Notes: a model not told the origin generated them from the sequence alone. A DNA stretch of 64,000 bases from Ottelia alismoides (GCA_037367405.1 JAZKJV010006941.1:806001-870000), one strand, 5' to 3'. Numbered from the stretch's first letter, positions 10,901 to 21,876 are shown. Program-made: numbers and translations.

Positions 10901-12843
10901 TCATCAGGAAATACGTCAGGGTATTCTGAGACTACTCGGATGTCCTGAATCATCGGCTCCTGATCAGACACCTCTCGAATAAAAGCAAGGTAAGAATCGC
11001 AACCCTGATCAACCAGTCGCTGGGCTCGCAATACTGAAATGTACTCCATGGTGGAGTCATGTGTAGTACCCTCAAACGTGAACTCGGGTAGATCTGGAAT
11101 CCTGAAGACAACCGTCTTCCTAAAGCAATCAACAAGTGCATGATGAGTGGATAGCCAATCCATGCCCAATATCAAGTCGAACTCATCAAGCTGCAGAAGT
11201 AGGCAATCTGCGATCATCTCATGACCTCCTATCAGTATGGGCAAGTGCCTGACTATCAGAGATATGACAAATAACTGGCCACCTGGCCCTCGGATGTGAT
11301 ATGGAGACGATAGCGTCTCTGCAACTCTATCTAAAGAAACAAGCAACCTCGAAGCAAGGAAAGAGTGTGTCGCGCTGGAATCAAATAAAACATGGAAAGG
11401 TCGGCCCAAGACTGAGACCATACCTTTCACCACTGTAGCCGCTGAACGTGCCTGCTCCTCAGTAACGGCATGTAACTGTCCCTGCCTGGCTGATGCAGCA
11501 CTAGAACCTGCCACACTCTGCGTCTGTCTCTGCTGCTGCGGTCGCCTGAAGTTGGAGTTCCTGCCACGGAAACTCCCTGAACGCTGTGTCTGAGGCTGTG
11601 GCTGTGAAGGCTCGCCAGAAGCCTGTGGGCACTGAGCTCGGTAGTGTCCCCACTCGTGACATCGGTAGCACCGGACTGGTCGAGTAGAGGGAGTAGCTGT
11701 GTCCGTGCTCCGAGCTGGTCCTGCAGGTGGTCTATCTGCTCGCTGCGACCCAGATGGTCGAGCGGACTCTGTACCTCGTCCGGCAAGTGCTCCTCCTAGA
11801 GTAGTCGATGGAGAAGAGCGAGCACTGCCAGAGAATGCCGAACCTGTAGGTCGGAACCGTCTGGCTGACCTCTGCTGCTGAAATGGTCGACGTATCGGCC
11901 CAAAATATCGCCGCGGTCTAGGCGGTGCTCCAGACGAGCTCCCGAAACGTCTCCCCCTGATGTCCTCGAACTTCTCCGCAGCATCGGTAGCCTCGGAGAT
12001 AGAAGTGATGTGTAGTCCAGCCAGCTTCTCCTGCACCTCCTCTCGCATGCCGCCAATGAACTTCTCCAGATTCTCCTCTGGAAATGCGCCAGCTGCTCGT
12101 GTGTGTCGTGACAGCTCTGTGTATCTGATAAAGTAATCCCGGGCTGTCATCTGTCCCTGACGAAGCTCTGCAAACAGTCGGCGCTGGGACTCCCTCCACT
12201 TCGCAGAAAAGAAGTGGGCTCTGAACTTCGTCACAAAATCGTTCCAAGTAGGCTCTCGGCCTAACTCAGACACTACGGCCATCCACCATCGCTCGGCGAA
12301 GTCTATCAGTGAGTACTCTACGAAAGATAGCCACGTGTTTCGTGGCGCATTTATCGCCCTGAGCACTTTCATTACTCTCATCAGCCACTGCTCAGCGTCA
12401 TCTGGTGGACCGGTGCCCTCGAACAAGGGTATGTTGGCCCGCTGATAGGAAGTGAAGACTGACTGGTGCCTGTGAATGGCTGCAAACTCGTGTGTATCCT
12501 CGTCAGCAAAGTCAACAGGGTCCTGCTCCCTGCCTAAGTCTGCATCCTCCTCAGCTCCATGCTCTGGAATGGCCTCTAGTGGATCATCAGGATGAGGCTG
12601 CTCCACCTCCACGGACTGGTGCTGGTCCTGTCGTATCTCATCCTGAGATGGATGGTACGTGAAATCTGACAGATCCTCAAATCTCATCTCTATGTCCGTC
12701 TGCCTGTCAGCAATCTCGGTCTGCTGGGCCAATATCTGCTCCTGCTGGCCTCGCATGGCAGTCTGCTGCTGCTGTAAGTCTGTGAGTGCGCTCAGTATGC
12801 GTGCCAGCTGATCAGAAGTATCCTGACCTGGTCGAGATGCCAT
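7970..12843 (-). CDS. Chromovirus gag-pol polyprotein with chromodomain, one 89-nt intron
   Basis: Exon A is 12843-8476 (1456 codons) and exon B is 8386-7970, about 1594 residues in all. Gag (about 140-320) is followed by a CCHC knuckle ([14 protein letters not shown], about 390). The protease has FDSSATHSF (about 484), where the family has DSG. RT carries [18 protein letters not shown] and FIDD (about 820). RNase H starts at VYTDAS (about 968). Integrase has the zinc region with CMTC and a DDE triad (SMDFVTG, SDRDSRF, DGQSERT). Exon B gives the GDWVFLR module and a C-terminal chromodomain ([13 protein letters not shown]). The ATG at 12843 lies about 240 bases after the primer site. No stop interrupts exon A. 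The DSG to DSS change may impair the protease. Confidence 0.9.
8387..8475 (-). other. Candidate spliceosomal intron in the integrase C-terminus
   Basis: In element direction the coding sequence reads ...GAGTTTCAG then GTAATCTAATT, and ends ...AAATTATAG then GTTGGAGATTGG. Removing 89 nt joins LEFQ to VGDWVFLR with no loss of phase, the order expected in related integrases. TACTAAT at 8413-8407 is an excellent branch site, its A (8408) lying 21 nt from the 3' splice site. The interior is AT-rich and carries stops. Unspliced RNA would end the polyprotein two codons into the intron. Confidence 0.75.
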
Positions 12844-13083
12844 GGCTCTGCATAAGAACCATATTTAGTCATAAGGATGCCCTAGACAGATATTTATCAT
12901 AAATGCTTTTCTCTTCTTGGGATATAAGATGAAAATTAATGAAATTGGTGACATCTGTGGTTATTGAATATGAACATCATATTTCCCTTCTCGAACTCAC
13001 GACAAGTCGGAAGACTGTCGCTATTCGAGAACTTAATGCGATGGGAATTGAAATACTGCGAATGTGCGTATCGGGGTACCACT

Positions 13084-13095
13084 GCTCTGATACCA
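13084..13095 (-). other. Primer-binding site (tRNA-iMet) of the chromovirus
   Basis: The minus strand reads TGGTATCAGAGC, the usual initiator-Met tRNA complement of plant LTR elements, a few bases after the LTR end (..GGGGTTCACA). Confidence 0.9.
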
Positions 13096-13098
13096 AAA

Positions 13099-16000
13099 TG
13101 TGAACCCCTCAGGATCCGGGTACCCGTTTACGCGCAATTCGCAAGATATCATTTAATTATATCGCACAAGTTGTAAAATACAGGAAAAATTTTTCGCGCA
13201 AATATGACATTCATTTCAATTACATGACCACAATTAAAAGAGACAGATATCACCAAAATTTCCTTCCATTAATATTCATATCCATTTACAACATGTACAA
13301 GCATATTCCATGTTACAACATATATCCCAAAATGTGACAAAAGAGATAGCATTTACATCATCATCTGTACAAAAACTAAAACAAAGTAAATCATACCGTC
13401 GGGTGTACACTATATCTCCTGGAAGCATGTATATACTGAGCGGCTACTAAACTGCAGGCTGTTTGCCTGCCACACACAATAGGAAGAAAAGGCGTCAGCG
13501 GTTGCTGGTACCCCCCCCAAAAACTTATATAAAATAACGGGCATTTATTATTTACAAAAGAAACAAGCAGAAAGGCGAGAGCAACTCAATTTAAGATTTA
13601 ATTCTACTTGCAAATGAAAACGGTTTTCAGGTTACTCGTAAGTATCTCAAATGTTCGTAATGCAATTCTAATGACTTTCCCCTGAACCCGGCATTTCCCA
13701 TATGTAACCTTATTTTGATAACAGTTGCGTAATCATGAGTGTGTGAGGGGGAATGCATATATCACTTTCCTTAGAGATCATGTTGTTTAGTGAAAATTGG
13801 AAAAGTTGAGATTGTAGAGATCTATTGATTTATTTAAATTCTTGAATAGAGAGGATGGTCTTTTGATCTTAACTTCTCACTTTCTCAACTTCAATGTTTC
13901 AGATATAACTCCAGATGTTGTAGATATGGATGATCTATATATAGAATCGCCAGTCTGTTGGCGAAGTAACTCAAGCGGTGAAGAAGCCTGCAAATGGCTC
14001 TTCCGTCTCGCCCTCTAATTGGAAGTGCGGTCCAATAGAGGGATAGGTCTATTCTCCAACTACGCCACTGAGACGGGTGAGAGAGACTTCCTAGGAAAAG
14101 TCGCTCTAGAAAAACAGTCCGAATAGTACGGACAACCGAGCTCGTACGTAAAGCTGAAAAACCAGGATCCCCCGCCTGGGCATCCTAAAACAGGGTCAGT
14201 GGAACTGGTCTAAAGTCTGGATCCCAACGAGGGCGTAAAAACACTGCGAGCTCGCGTAAAACCGAAAAGGGACTGGGATCCTAGACCCGCGCACTTGGCG
14301 GCCGCTGCCCAAACTGGGCTTCCTTTCTTCCGCCCAGGTGAGGGTCACCGCCCCCTCGCACGATCATGTGTAGAAGTCATCATGATCGGCATTAATTTGT
14401 TTTAATCATGATTGATTCATCATCATCTTTACTTTCTTGACCACTTAACCCTTTCGCAATTTCTTCCATGATTAACAGTACGGATCTAAATCTTTTGGTT
14501 AATGATCTATTGGTTATCACTAATTCTCAACCTACTTTAATCATATAGGATTGAATACTTACCTCCTAAGGAATACGTATTATTGTCCATTGCCAGCTTA
14601 TTAGAATCGATCATTGTGCGGTGTTTATATCGATAAGATTTGGACTAATATTATTATATATATATTAAGTATCATGAGAATTGTTAAATAGAGAAATCGT
14701 CCTTTATGATTTTCCTTATTCTAAAAGTTGTGACCCAGAATAATAATTCACAACTAGGTATTCAAACTAAGAACTGTTTGCGAGGATTTTACTTTTCTAT
14801 AAGTTTGAAGTGGTTGTCAACAACTTCCACCGATCAGAGGGTATCATCAATCACCATTATTGTCGTACTAACAACACAACCCGAATGATTTGGATGGCAA
14901 AATGTCGTATACAAAATACTTCAATTTGTCATTTTATCGAGACCAGAATCAATGTAATAATATCTCATCTCTAAACAAATGCGTCTCTAATTCCTAATGT
15001 TCCTATACCACTTTACTTTCCATGACTTCATGTATCACTTTGTTCAAGAAAAAGGATGTCATATTATAAATAGCAAATCAGATTCTTTTGACGACCAGGG
15101 AAAGAAATGACATTTATGATATGCATCGTTGTTGACAGTAAGTAGCTTAATAATTTGCTCCATAACTCTTCTACCAATGATTTTAACACATAATGAAAAG
15201 ACGAATCGACATAAGGAAACATCAAGATGCCCAGCATATATCTTACATAAATGGTGTTCTGGAAGCAATAATTTGTCATTTGAAAATAATATGAATGTAA
15301 TTTAATCGAAACATTTCTAGGAAAACTCTTATTTTGATTAGTATTTGATATATCATATGCATGCAATGCTTTGGAATCAAGTCTGGGTGAATTGCAAAGA
15401 CCAATTCTCAAAATTTACCCTGAGTAATAATACATGAGTAACATTGGACATATCACATGCATGCAATGCTTTATACATGATTAACGTTTAACTAATATCA
15501 AGATTAATGAAAAATCTTCAGGAATTAATAGTAGATCACATATATTTTTTTTTTTTTTTTTACATCTGATCCAGGTTCCCTGTATTTATTTCAAATCATA
15601 TTTCCTGTAAGGATAGTAAATCCGTATTCACATAAAATAGGAAATTTGTGACTTTAAGACAAAAGAGATATATTCGAAGTAGAAAGTCAGATTTCATGGT
15701 TGCATTTTTTTTTTTTTTGAACTAATATTTTAGATAAATCTGGATGATTTCAGGAACATAGATAGCAACAAAAGAAAAAAAATGAGGATTTGTATATGTA
15801 TGGCAGCAATAGGGGTATAGGGAAAGAAGGTACCTTTTAAAGCTAGATCTCCAAAATGGCATGCAGAGTGGAATCTGGAGTCAAGAACAGCAGGCTTTGG
15901 TAACAAGAATGTGAGCATCCAGCTGAATGGTGAGGAGGAGAAGAAAAGGGGTTCTTGGCAGTGGATTTGTCTTTGAAACACGAGTAGAAATTGCTCCTAA

Positions 16001-16885
16001 AGCACCTGCTACTGCAGGTTATTGACTTGCAATTGCCTTGATGGAAATCAAGGGAGAGAAAAAAAAAGAAGAGGAGGTTTCGTTGGGAACGAGAGAAGAG
16101 TATGTAATAAGAGAAAGAAAGGAGGGCTCCACGTTGGGTTTGTGTAAAGCCATTTGTCTAAAAAAGGTTTTGGATGGCATCAGCCATGACATCAGCAGGC
16201 TGATGTCAGGTGGATGATGTCATCAAAACATTATTATTATTTATTATTATTTTTTTTTTTTTACAGAATTCAAAACATGCTGTACAGTATGCTTAAAATT
16301 ATATATATATATTTTTTTTTTTTAAAATTACAACCGTACTCCACTACATTCTGTTGGTAGAAAATAAATTTTAATTTATATATTATTATTATATTATATT
16401 AAAACTCTCTTCATTTGCTATACTTTAAAGTTGATCGTATACGCGCATTGAGCGTCAGATTTCAATGTGCAATATCTTGAATTGATCGTCTCAAAATGAT
16501 GGTCAATATGTGTATAATATTGCTATACTTTCGGTTTGGTTTTGAATACCCGAAATTTTCGGATACGGTTTTGTTTAGGACTAAATTTTGCGACTTAAAA
16601 ATATCATATGACCTCCGATTGACGAACGGTCGATTCCGTGGGTCTCGTGTCGTCGAATCGGATCTAATGATGGTCTCGGTTCATTTCGCGGTTTCCGAAT
16701 TTACGTCGCGGCTTTTCACGGCACGCATTGCAAAGGGACCGATTTTTGGTTGATTTCGTCCGAACGACTTTTGATTTATGATCAAATGGTCGTTTTAGGT
16801 TGTTTAGTATTGACCGACAACGTTTTTAGGTTCATTAGACCCAAAATCGGACGACTTCGGTTTTGATTGGATTCCGGATGTTACA
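13099..16885 (-). mobile_element. Putative 5' LTR of the chromovirus, about 3.8 kb
   Basis: In element direction it starts TGTAACATCCGGAATCC, the usual start of Tekay/Del LTRs, and ends GGGGTTCACA before the primer site. The length is large but within what is seen for this clade. TATA-like boxes on the minus strand lie near 13525 and 13938. Homopolymer T runs (15548, 15708, 16250, 16310) suggest short later insertions, which I cannot delimit. No other coding sequence is seen. Because no second LTR is present, the extent cannot be confirmed by pairing. Confidence 0.65.
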
Positions 16886-17610
16886 CCATGATAGCGAAGT
16901 TTTGGAGGACTTCCCTTTAGCATGCAGAACGCTAAGGAAGGGTTTACCGCACGAGGGTCTGGAGGCCGCGGGTTCCCTTATGGCACAAGACCAAGTGTTC
17001 GGTGGCACTTGGTGAATTATGGCAAAGCTACATCAGCATGGCGTCAGTGCGCGTGTGTGCTGATGACTGGGCGGTTGACTGGGCGTCAACTGTGCGGGAA
17101 GACGAAAGGATAACAAGGGAGTCGAAGAGACAAGCAGACGAAGAGTTGCAGAGGAACGCGAAGGGTTGCCGAAAAACTCGAAGGGTCTCTTGTGTCTTTA
17201 TGTATCATTATTGTAAATGTAATAATAAGTGTCCATTGGGTTGCCTTGAGTCTTGTATATAAGGAGGGGTGGTGGCTCATTTGTAAATACAGAGACACAG
17301 TGTAAAGAGTACACAAAGTGTCCACCCACTCCAGAGATAGTTCCCATTCTAATAAGAGAAGAGCTTTGTGCACGTGCCTTATGTGATCGTTTGGTTGAGT
17401 TCTTGAGCGTGTTCTTGAGAGTGTTCTTGAGCGATCCATAGAGTCGAGCTCATGCTTGTGTATGAGCGTCGGTGCGTTAGCAAGCAGGAGTTTCGAGAAG
17501 AGTTGGAGCGTGTCCGTGACCGTTCTACTCGGGAGGGCTGGTTAGTTACGGGTTAGCTAACGCCGCACAGGATCGGTCAAAATCGATAGCGGGATTTTGA
17601 CCCTGTGACA
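16886..17610 (+). mobile_element. 5' LTR, second part, of gag-only LTR element
   Basis: Matches 19972-20695 of the 3' LTR nearly base for base (ATAGCGAAGTTYTGGAGGACTTCC.. to GACCCTGTGACA). A TATA box (TATATAAG) is at 17256-17263, with the matching box at 20331-20338. The LTR ends TGTGACA, inverted relative to its TGTCACA start. Confidence 0.92.
17256..17263 (+). promoter_or_regulatory. LTR TATA box
   Basis: TATATAAG in the 5' LTR of the gag-only element, conserved in the 3' LTR at 20331-20338. Transcription would start about 30 bp downstream and run into gag. Confidence 0.6.
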
Positions 17611-17612
17611 AT

Positions 17613-17624
17613 TGGTATCAGAGC
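17613..17624 (+). other. Primer-binding site of gag-only element
   Basis: TGGTATCAGAGC follows the LTR end by two bases and is complementary to the 3' end of plant initiator tRNA-Met. Confidence 0.92.
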
Positions 17625-17747
17625 TTGGTTGATGTCAAGAAGCTGGCAAGAAAGCGGGCAAAGGTACGAGCGGCTGTTGGAGCAGTTGATCGCGGGAACA
17701 AGAGGATACTTGTCGGTGCAAGTACATCTTCAATCAGCGGAGCGAAG

Positions 17748-18746
17748 ATGGTGGGCGATACCGAGCGTATGGCAGCACTGTAGCAAGCGATGGAAGAAGT
17801 GGAGTCCACTATTGGGACTCATGCCCATCGCATCGCCATCTTGGAGGAGCGTTCTTCAGAAGGATCGGATGTTAGGGATGAGACTCAACGCTCAGCGGGG
17901 CAGATCAAGTCCTTGGAGGACAAACTGGAGGCATTCAACACGACGATGGAGGATCTACGCAGCGAGATCTCCCTCATCAAGAAGGCATTGGCGAACAGCG
18001 GGAGCTCCACAGAGGTGCAGCGACGCAAGGTACCAGAACCCAAACCCTTTACAGGTACGCGGAGTGCCAAGGATTTGGAAAACTTCCTATGGGATATGGA
18101 AGTTTACTTTGAGGCGACCAAGACAAGAGAAGCCGAGAAGGTTGGTTTGGCATCGATGTATATGTCGAGCGACGCCAAACTATGGTGGAGGAGTCGTGCA
18201 GCAGATGAGGCAAGACCGAAGATATCCAGGTGGGATGATCTAGTCATGGAACTGAAGGCGCAGTTCCTGCCGAAGAACACTACATGGGTTGCACGGGAGG
18301 CTCTTCGACGCCTGAAGCAGACAGGCACTGTTCGTGAGTACGTGAAGCAGTTCACGTCCTTGTTGCTGGACATCAAGGGAATATCAGAGGAGGACAAGCT
18401 GTTCAACTTCACGATCGGATTGCAGAGCTGGGCGCAAGCTGAACTGCGGAGGCAGGGAGTGAAGGACCTAAATTCAGCGATCGTGGGGGCGGATGCGTTG
18501 GTCGACTACGATGCCCAACCAGGCCACAACGCTGAAGAGAAGGAGTTCACCAGCAAGCAGAAGGCACGGTCGAAGGACAAGGGCAAAGGCGTTGCCCATG
18601 ATCCACCAACGGAGGAACGGGAGTACTCCAAGAAGAAGGAGCAACCCAGGAGTAAGAGATGCTTCATATGCGACGGTCCGCATCGGGCGCAGGAGTGCCC
18701 AAAGAGAGAGAAGCTCAACGCTCTTCGTACGGACGAGGAGGATTAA
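17748..18746 (+). CDS. Gag protein of a gag-only LTR element, TAG at codon 12
   Basis: An open frame runs from ATG 17790 to TAA 18744 (318 aa). Translation in the same frame extends upstream to ATG 17748 (MVGDTERMAAL, then TAG at 17781, then QAMEEVES). The N-terminus looks like coiled coil (IAILEERSS.., IKSLEDKLEAF). The Ty3-type Gag core follows (KPFTGTRSAKDLENFLWDME, DAKLWWRSR, LPKNTTWVAREALRRLKQ). A basic Lys/Arg region precedes a zinc knuckle CFICDGPHRAQEC near residue 290, spaced C-x2-C-x3-H-x4-C, one residue shorter than usual before His. After the TAA the frame stays open to 18992 with Gag-tail-like EEGEVRLGAI. No protease, RT or integrase follows. Confidence 0.8.
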
Positions 18747-19487
18747 GAAGAAGGTGAGGTACGCTTGGGAGCGATTGGTGCTATGCGCAGGGTACGTCTC
18801 ACAACACTTCGGGCTGGAGCTTTGAATTCGGTGGAGCGAGGGAACTCCACAACAAAGAGCTTTGGAGGCGCCAAGGCTCGATCGAAGATGCACAGGAGTG
18901 CGCAGGTGCGTGCGAAGCACCAAGGTGTGCAATGGAGGCACACGACCAAAGCCGCAGATAAGGGAACATCCGTGCACGAGGAGTCGATGTAGAGTTCAGG
19001 AGGGCGATGCAGCATGGACAAGAGGCTACATGTCCATGGAGGTGGAGTGGTGATGAACCACACTACCAATGATCTTGCAGGAGGCAAGATACCGAAGACG
19101 CTCGGAGCGCAGGAGGTGCTCATTTGCCAGGATGCGGGGATGCCCACAAGGAGCAATCAAGATCGTCAACGAGCAAGCGTGGAGGTGAGTACTCCACATG
19201 TGGAGCTGGAGCTGCCACAAACCAGCGATGGAGCTGCTGTATCCAGGAGGGATACATTGAGAACATGAGCTGATGAGGAGGCTCCACTTCTCACGATGAA
19301 GACCAAGTCATGGAGGGACGTGGTTCGTGTGAAGACCAAGAGCAGGAAGGGAGGCGGTGCACGATTGCACCACCCTTCCAAATGAGCAGCATCAGGAGGT
19401 GCGTAGCGGACGGAGGATCGTGACAGGACACCAACTGAAGAGGAGATGCTCGGTTGAGGACAACCGATTCTTCAGGTGGGGGAGGCT
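18747..19487 (+). other. Gag-only element: non-coding internal region and polypurine tract
   Basis: About 740 bp between gag and the 3' LTR. It keeps a biased, GC-rich composition but shows no protease, RT, RNase H or integrase motif in any frame. A polypurine tract (CAGGTGGGGGAGGCT) lies at 19473-19487, next to the LTR start. This internal layout matches the class called terminal-repeat retrotransposons with GAG (TR-GAG). Confidence 0.75.
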
Positions 19488-20695
19488 TGTCACACCCCCA
19501 AATTCCGTGATCGAGAATGATCGTGCAAATCCGGTAACAGATGCTCGAGAATGATCGATGGAGATAGGACTTCAGGAGTCCGAAATACGTGGATATCAGG
19601 GAGGTTATCCACGAGAGTCTGGAGGCTCTAGTATACGTGATGGAGAAGCGTCACACAGGACACTGGCTCGGTAGCAGAGTGTCGTGGTGCTAGTAGCAGT
19701 GCGAGCAGCGAGTACAGGCAGCAGTGCAAGACATGACGGTGGATGCACGTAGCGGTACATACGCGAGCGCAGAAGGGCGGTACGTAGTGAAGCAGTACGC
19801 ATCGAGGAGCAATGCGGTACGGTCACATAGACGTACGCACGAAGGCGCACAGTATCGGTATTGATGTGTGGCGATCCAAGGAGGCATGGAGCGTTGCAGG
19901 TGTTGAGTACGAGCATTGTCGAGCATGCTCGGTAATACGTGTACGACAGTGGTCTGGAGGCCACGATAGCGAAGTTCTGGAGGACTTCCCCTTAGCATGC
20001 AGAACGCTAAGGAAGGGTTTACTACACGAGGGTCTGGAGGCCGCGGGTTCCCTTATGGCACAAGACCAAGTGTTCGGTGGCACTTGGTGAATTATGGCAA
20101 AGCTACATCAGCATGCCGTTGGTGCGCGTGTGTGCTGATGACTGGGCGGTTAACTGGGCATCAACCGTGCGGGAAGACAAAAGGATAACAAGGGAGTCGA
20201 AGAGACAAGCAGACGAAGAGTTGCAGAGGAACGTGAAGGGTTGCCGAAAAACTCGAAGGGTCTCTTGTATCTTTATGTATCATTATCGTAAATGTAATAA
20301 TGAGTGTCCCTTGAGTTGGCTTGAGTCTTGTATATAAGAAGGGGTGGTGGCTCATTTGTAAACACAGAGACACGGTGTAAAGAGTACACGAAGTGTCTAC
20401 CCACTCCAGAGATAGTTCCCCTTCTAATAAGAGAAGAGCTTTGTGCCCGTGCCTTGTGTGATCGTTTGGTTGAGTTCTTGAGCGTTCTTGAGCGTGTTCT
20501 TGAGAGTGTTCTTGAGCGATCCATAAAGTCGAGCTCGTGCTTGTGTCTGAGCGTCGGTGCGTTAGCAAGCAGGAGTTTCGAGAAGAGTTAGAGCGCGTCC
20601 GTGACCGTTCTACTCGGGAGGGCTGGTTAGCTACGGGTTAGCTAACGCCGCACATGATCGGTCAAAATCGATAGTGGGATTTTGACCCTGTGACA
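19488..20695 (+). mobile_element. 3' LTR of gag-only element
   Basis: A 1208-bp intact LTR, TGTCACA...TGTGACA, with TATA box at 20331-20338. It is the uninterrupted reference that shows where the chromovirus split the 5' LTR. Confidence 0.95.
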
Positions 20696-20964
20696 GTTGC
20701 CATGGCCAAGTATGAAGCCACTACCAAGGAGATATACACCAAATATGGACCAGTTGCGAAGCATTACACCATCGCAACTGGAGGACACTCCACAAGCTCC
20801 CTATGTTCCTACACCTTGTACATATAGTCGTTCCTACTATGACCTACTAGTCTGAGAAGTACAATGGTGTTGTGATTTTTGGTGGGGAGAAGGGATACGG
20901 AGTAGCTTCATACCTGTGTCCCGTGTTGACTAAGAGGATTGCCAAGGTGTTCAGCGAGGCCTAG
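20696..20964 (+). pseudogene. REF/SRPP family fragment, 3' part
   Basis: After the duplicated GTTGC the frame continues AMAKYEATTKEIYTKYGPVA, as in the repeated KYEP(A/T)AKELYxKYEPVAE segment of REF/SRPP proteins. A frameshift follows near 20833, and the C-terminus resumes as SEKYNGVVIFGGEKGYGVAS and LTKRIAKVFSEA-stop (TAG at 20962). The GEKGYxV..RIAKVF ending is diagnostic. About 170 bp of AT-rich, UTR-like sequence follows. No poly(A) tract is seen. Confidence 0.75.
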
Positions 20965-21138
20965 GTTGAGAGTGTTGTCTAAGGTATATTATGAATGGTA
21001 TATGTGTTTCCAATTGGTGGTAATTTTGATATGTAATATATAAGATCCTATGATGCACATCCTAATGCGGTCGTATGTATTAGTTAGTAGCATTTGGTTT
21101 GATGAAAATTGTAAAGTTCTAAGATTCTTGTGGACCTC

Positions 21139-21499
21139 AAGCATGTCTTCATTTGTATAGAGTCGTGACTCAAGCCACTTGTGAGATTAGTTGGTGTATC
21201 ACCATCCTACAGGAACTTGAGTTATCCATCAGAACTCTAATTCCACTCTACTTATGACAATAAGTCGAGTACTTATATTATCATTAATTTTATATTTGAA
21301 GAACACACCAATCTCATCAAAGTAGACTATCACTTTATCATGGATGTAGTACGTGAAGGAAAAATTAGCACTGCTCACATTTCTACAGAACTACAGCTTG
21401 CAGATATTTTCACCAAAGCTCTTCCAGAGAAACACATTTCACGGTTGACCTCCAAGATCTGCATGATCGATAAATATGCTCCAATTGGAGGAAGTGTAT
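21139..21499 (+). pseudogene. Copia RNase H C-terminal half
   Basis: The frame resumes as YRVVTQATCEISWCITILQE near 21156, then a degenerate YYDNKSS segment and, from 21340, MDVVREGKISTAHISTELQL followed by ADIFTKALPEKH and LTSKICMIDKYAP. These are the standard copia RNase H end motifs and join to the half ending near 7195. A purine tract (TTGGAGGAAGTG, about 21484-21496) precedes the 3' LTR. Confidence 0.88.
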
Positions 21500-21876
21500 T
21501 GACGTTTTCTTTATTTAGACATTGTTTTTTGTTTACGCGTACCCACTTAGTGGTCTAGTGGTAGTACAGTGTGTCTACCATACAAAAGACCAGGGTTCAA
21601 ATCCCACTCTTACAGGGGTTGCGTTAGGTAGTCGACAGCCAACGTAAAAAATAGTCGAATCTTTCAACATGGATTTGAGCAAGAATCCATGTAGCCAACC
21701 CTACTTATAGTGGGAGAAGGCTTAGTACATTAGACATTGTTGTTTTGTTTATTTTTAGCATCTCAGTATGTAGTAGTCATGTTGAGGACTTACTTTCCAT
21801 CTTTTCGGTATTAAAGTTTCACACTATACAATAATTCCTATAGAAATCATCTCATTCATCCCATTATATTTTGTCA
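21500..21876 (+). mobile_element. 3' LTR of the copia element (contains a SINE)
   Basis: Homologous to 1487-1686 on both sides of the SINE at 21536-21729. It begins TTGACGTTTTC just after the purine tract and ends near TTTTGTCA. Without the SINE and its duplication it is about 160 bp, so it has lost some bases relative to the 5' copy. Confidence 0.65.
21536..21729 (+). mobile_element. tRNA-derived SINE, copy 1
   Basis: Pol III boxes are visible: A box TGGTCTAGTGGTA at 21551-21563 and B box GGTTCAAATCC at 21594-21604. The body has GTCGACAGCCAACGTAAAAA and the tail region has GTGGGAGAAGGCTT. A 21-22 bp duplication (TTAGACATTGTT(G)TTTTGTTTA) flanks it at 21515-21535 and 21730-21751. Its family is shared with copies near 45.8 and 53.5 kb. 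Confidence 0.88.

Larger units (their letters stand above)
7843..16885 (-). mobile_element. Ty3/gypsy chromovirus, Tekay/Del type, nested in an LTR
   Basis: The 9.04 kb element reads on the minus strand. Order in its own direction: putative 5' LTR 16885-13099 (starts TGTAACATCCGG, ends TTCACA), tRNA-Met primer-binding site at 13095-13084, one long gag-pol frame with chromodomain (12843-7970), then a 127-bp tail ending in TCA. It starts with TG and ends with CA and is flanked by CCATG, so it is an integration product. By eye the tail does not match the 3.8 kb LTR, so a full 3' LTR is missing or almost wholly deleted. The open frame suggests a recent insertion. Confidence 0.85.
7838..16890. repeat. 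Target-site duplication CCATG of the chromovirus
   Basis: CCATG occurs at 7838-7842 and 16886-16890. The uninterrupted 3' LTR reads GGAGGCCACGATAGCG at the matching site, so the 5' LTR differed there by one C/T change and was split at this pentamer. Confidence 0.85.
7364..20700. repeat. Target-site duplication GTTGC of the gag-only LTR element
   Basis: GTTGC at 7364-7368 precedes TGTCACA, and GTTGC at 20696-20700 follows TGTGACA. Dropping one copy restores the REF/SRPP codon series across the site, which supports a true insertion boundary. Confidence 0.9.

Noticed and set aside
17605..18243. 212-codon plus-strand open frame overlapping gag
   Set aside because: Different frame from the conserved Gag sequence. 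Its Trp/Arg-rich product is a shadow of the gag coding strand.
21551..21604. A tRNA gene (A and B boxes)
   Set aside because: No cloverleaf or acceptor stem can be formed around the boxes. The body and flanking duplication show it is a SINE.
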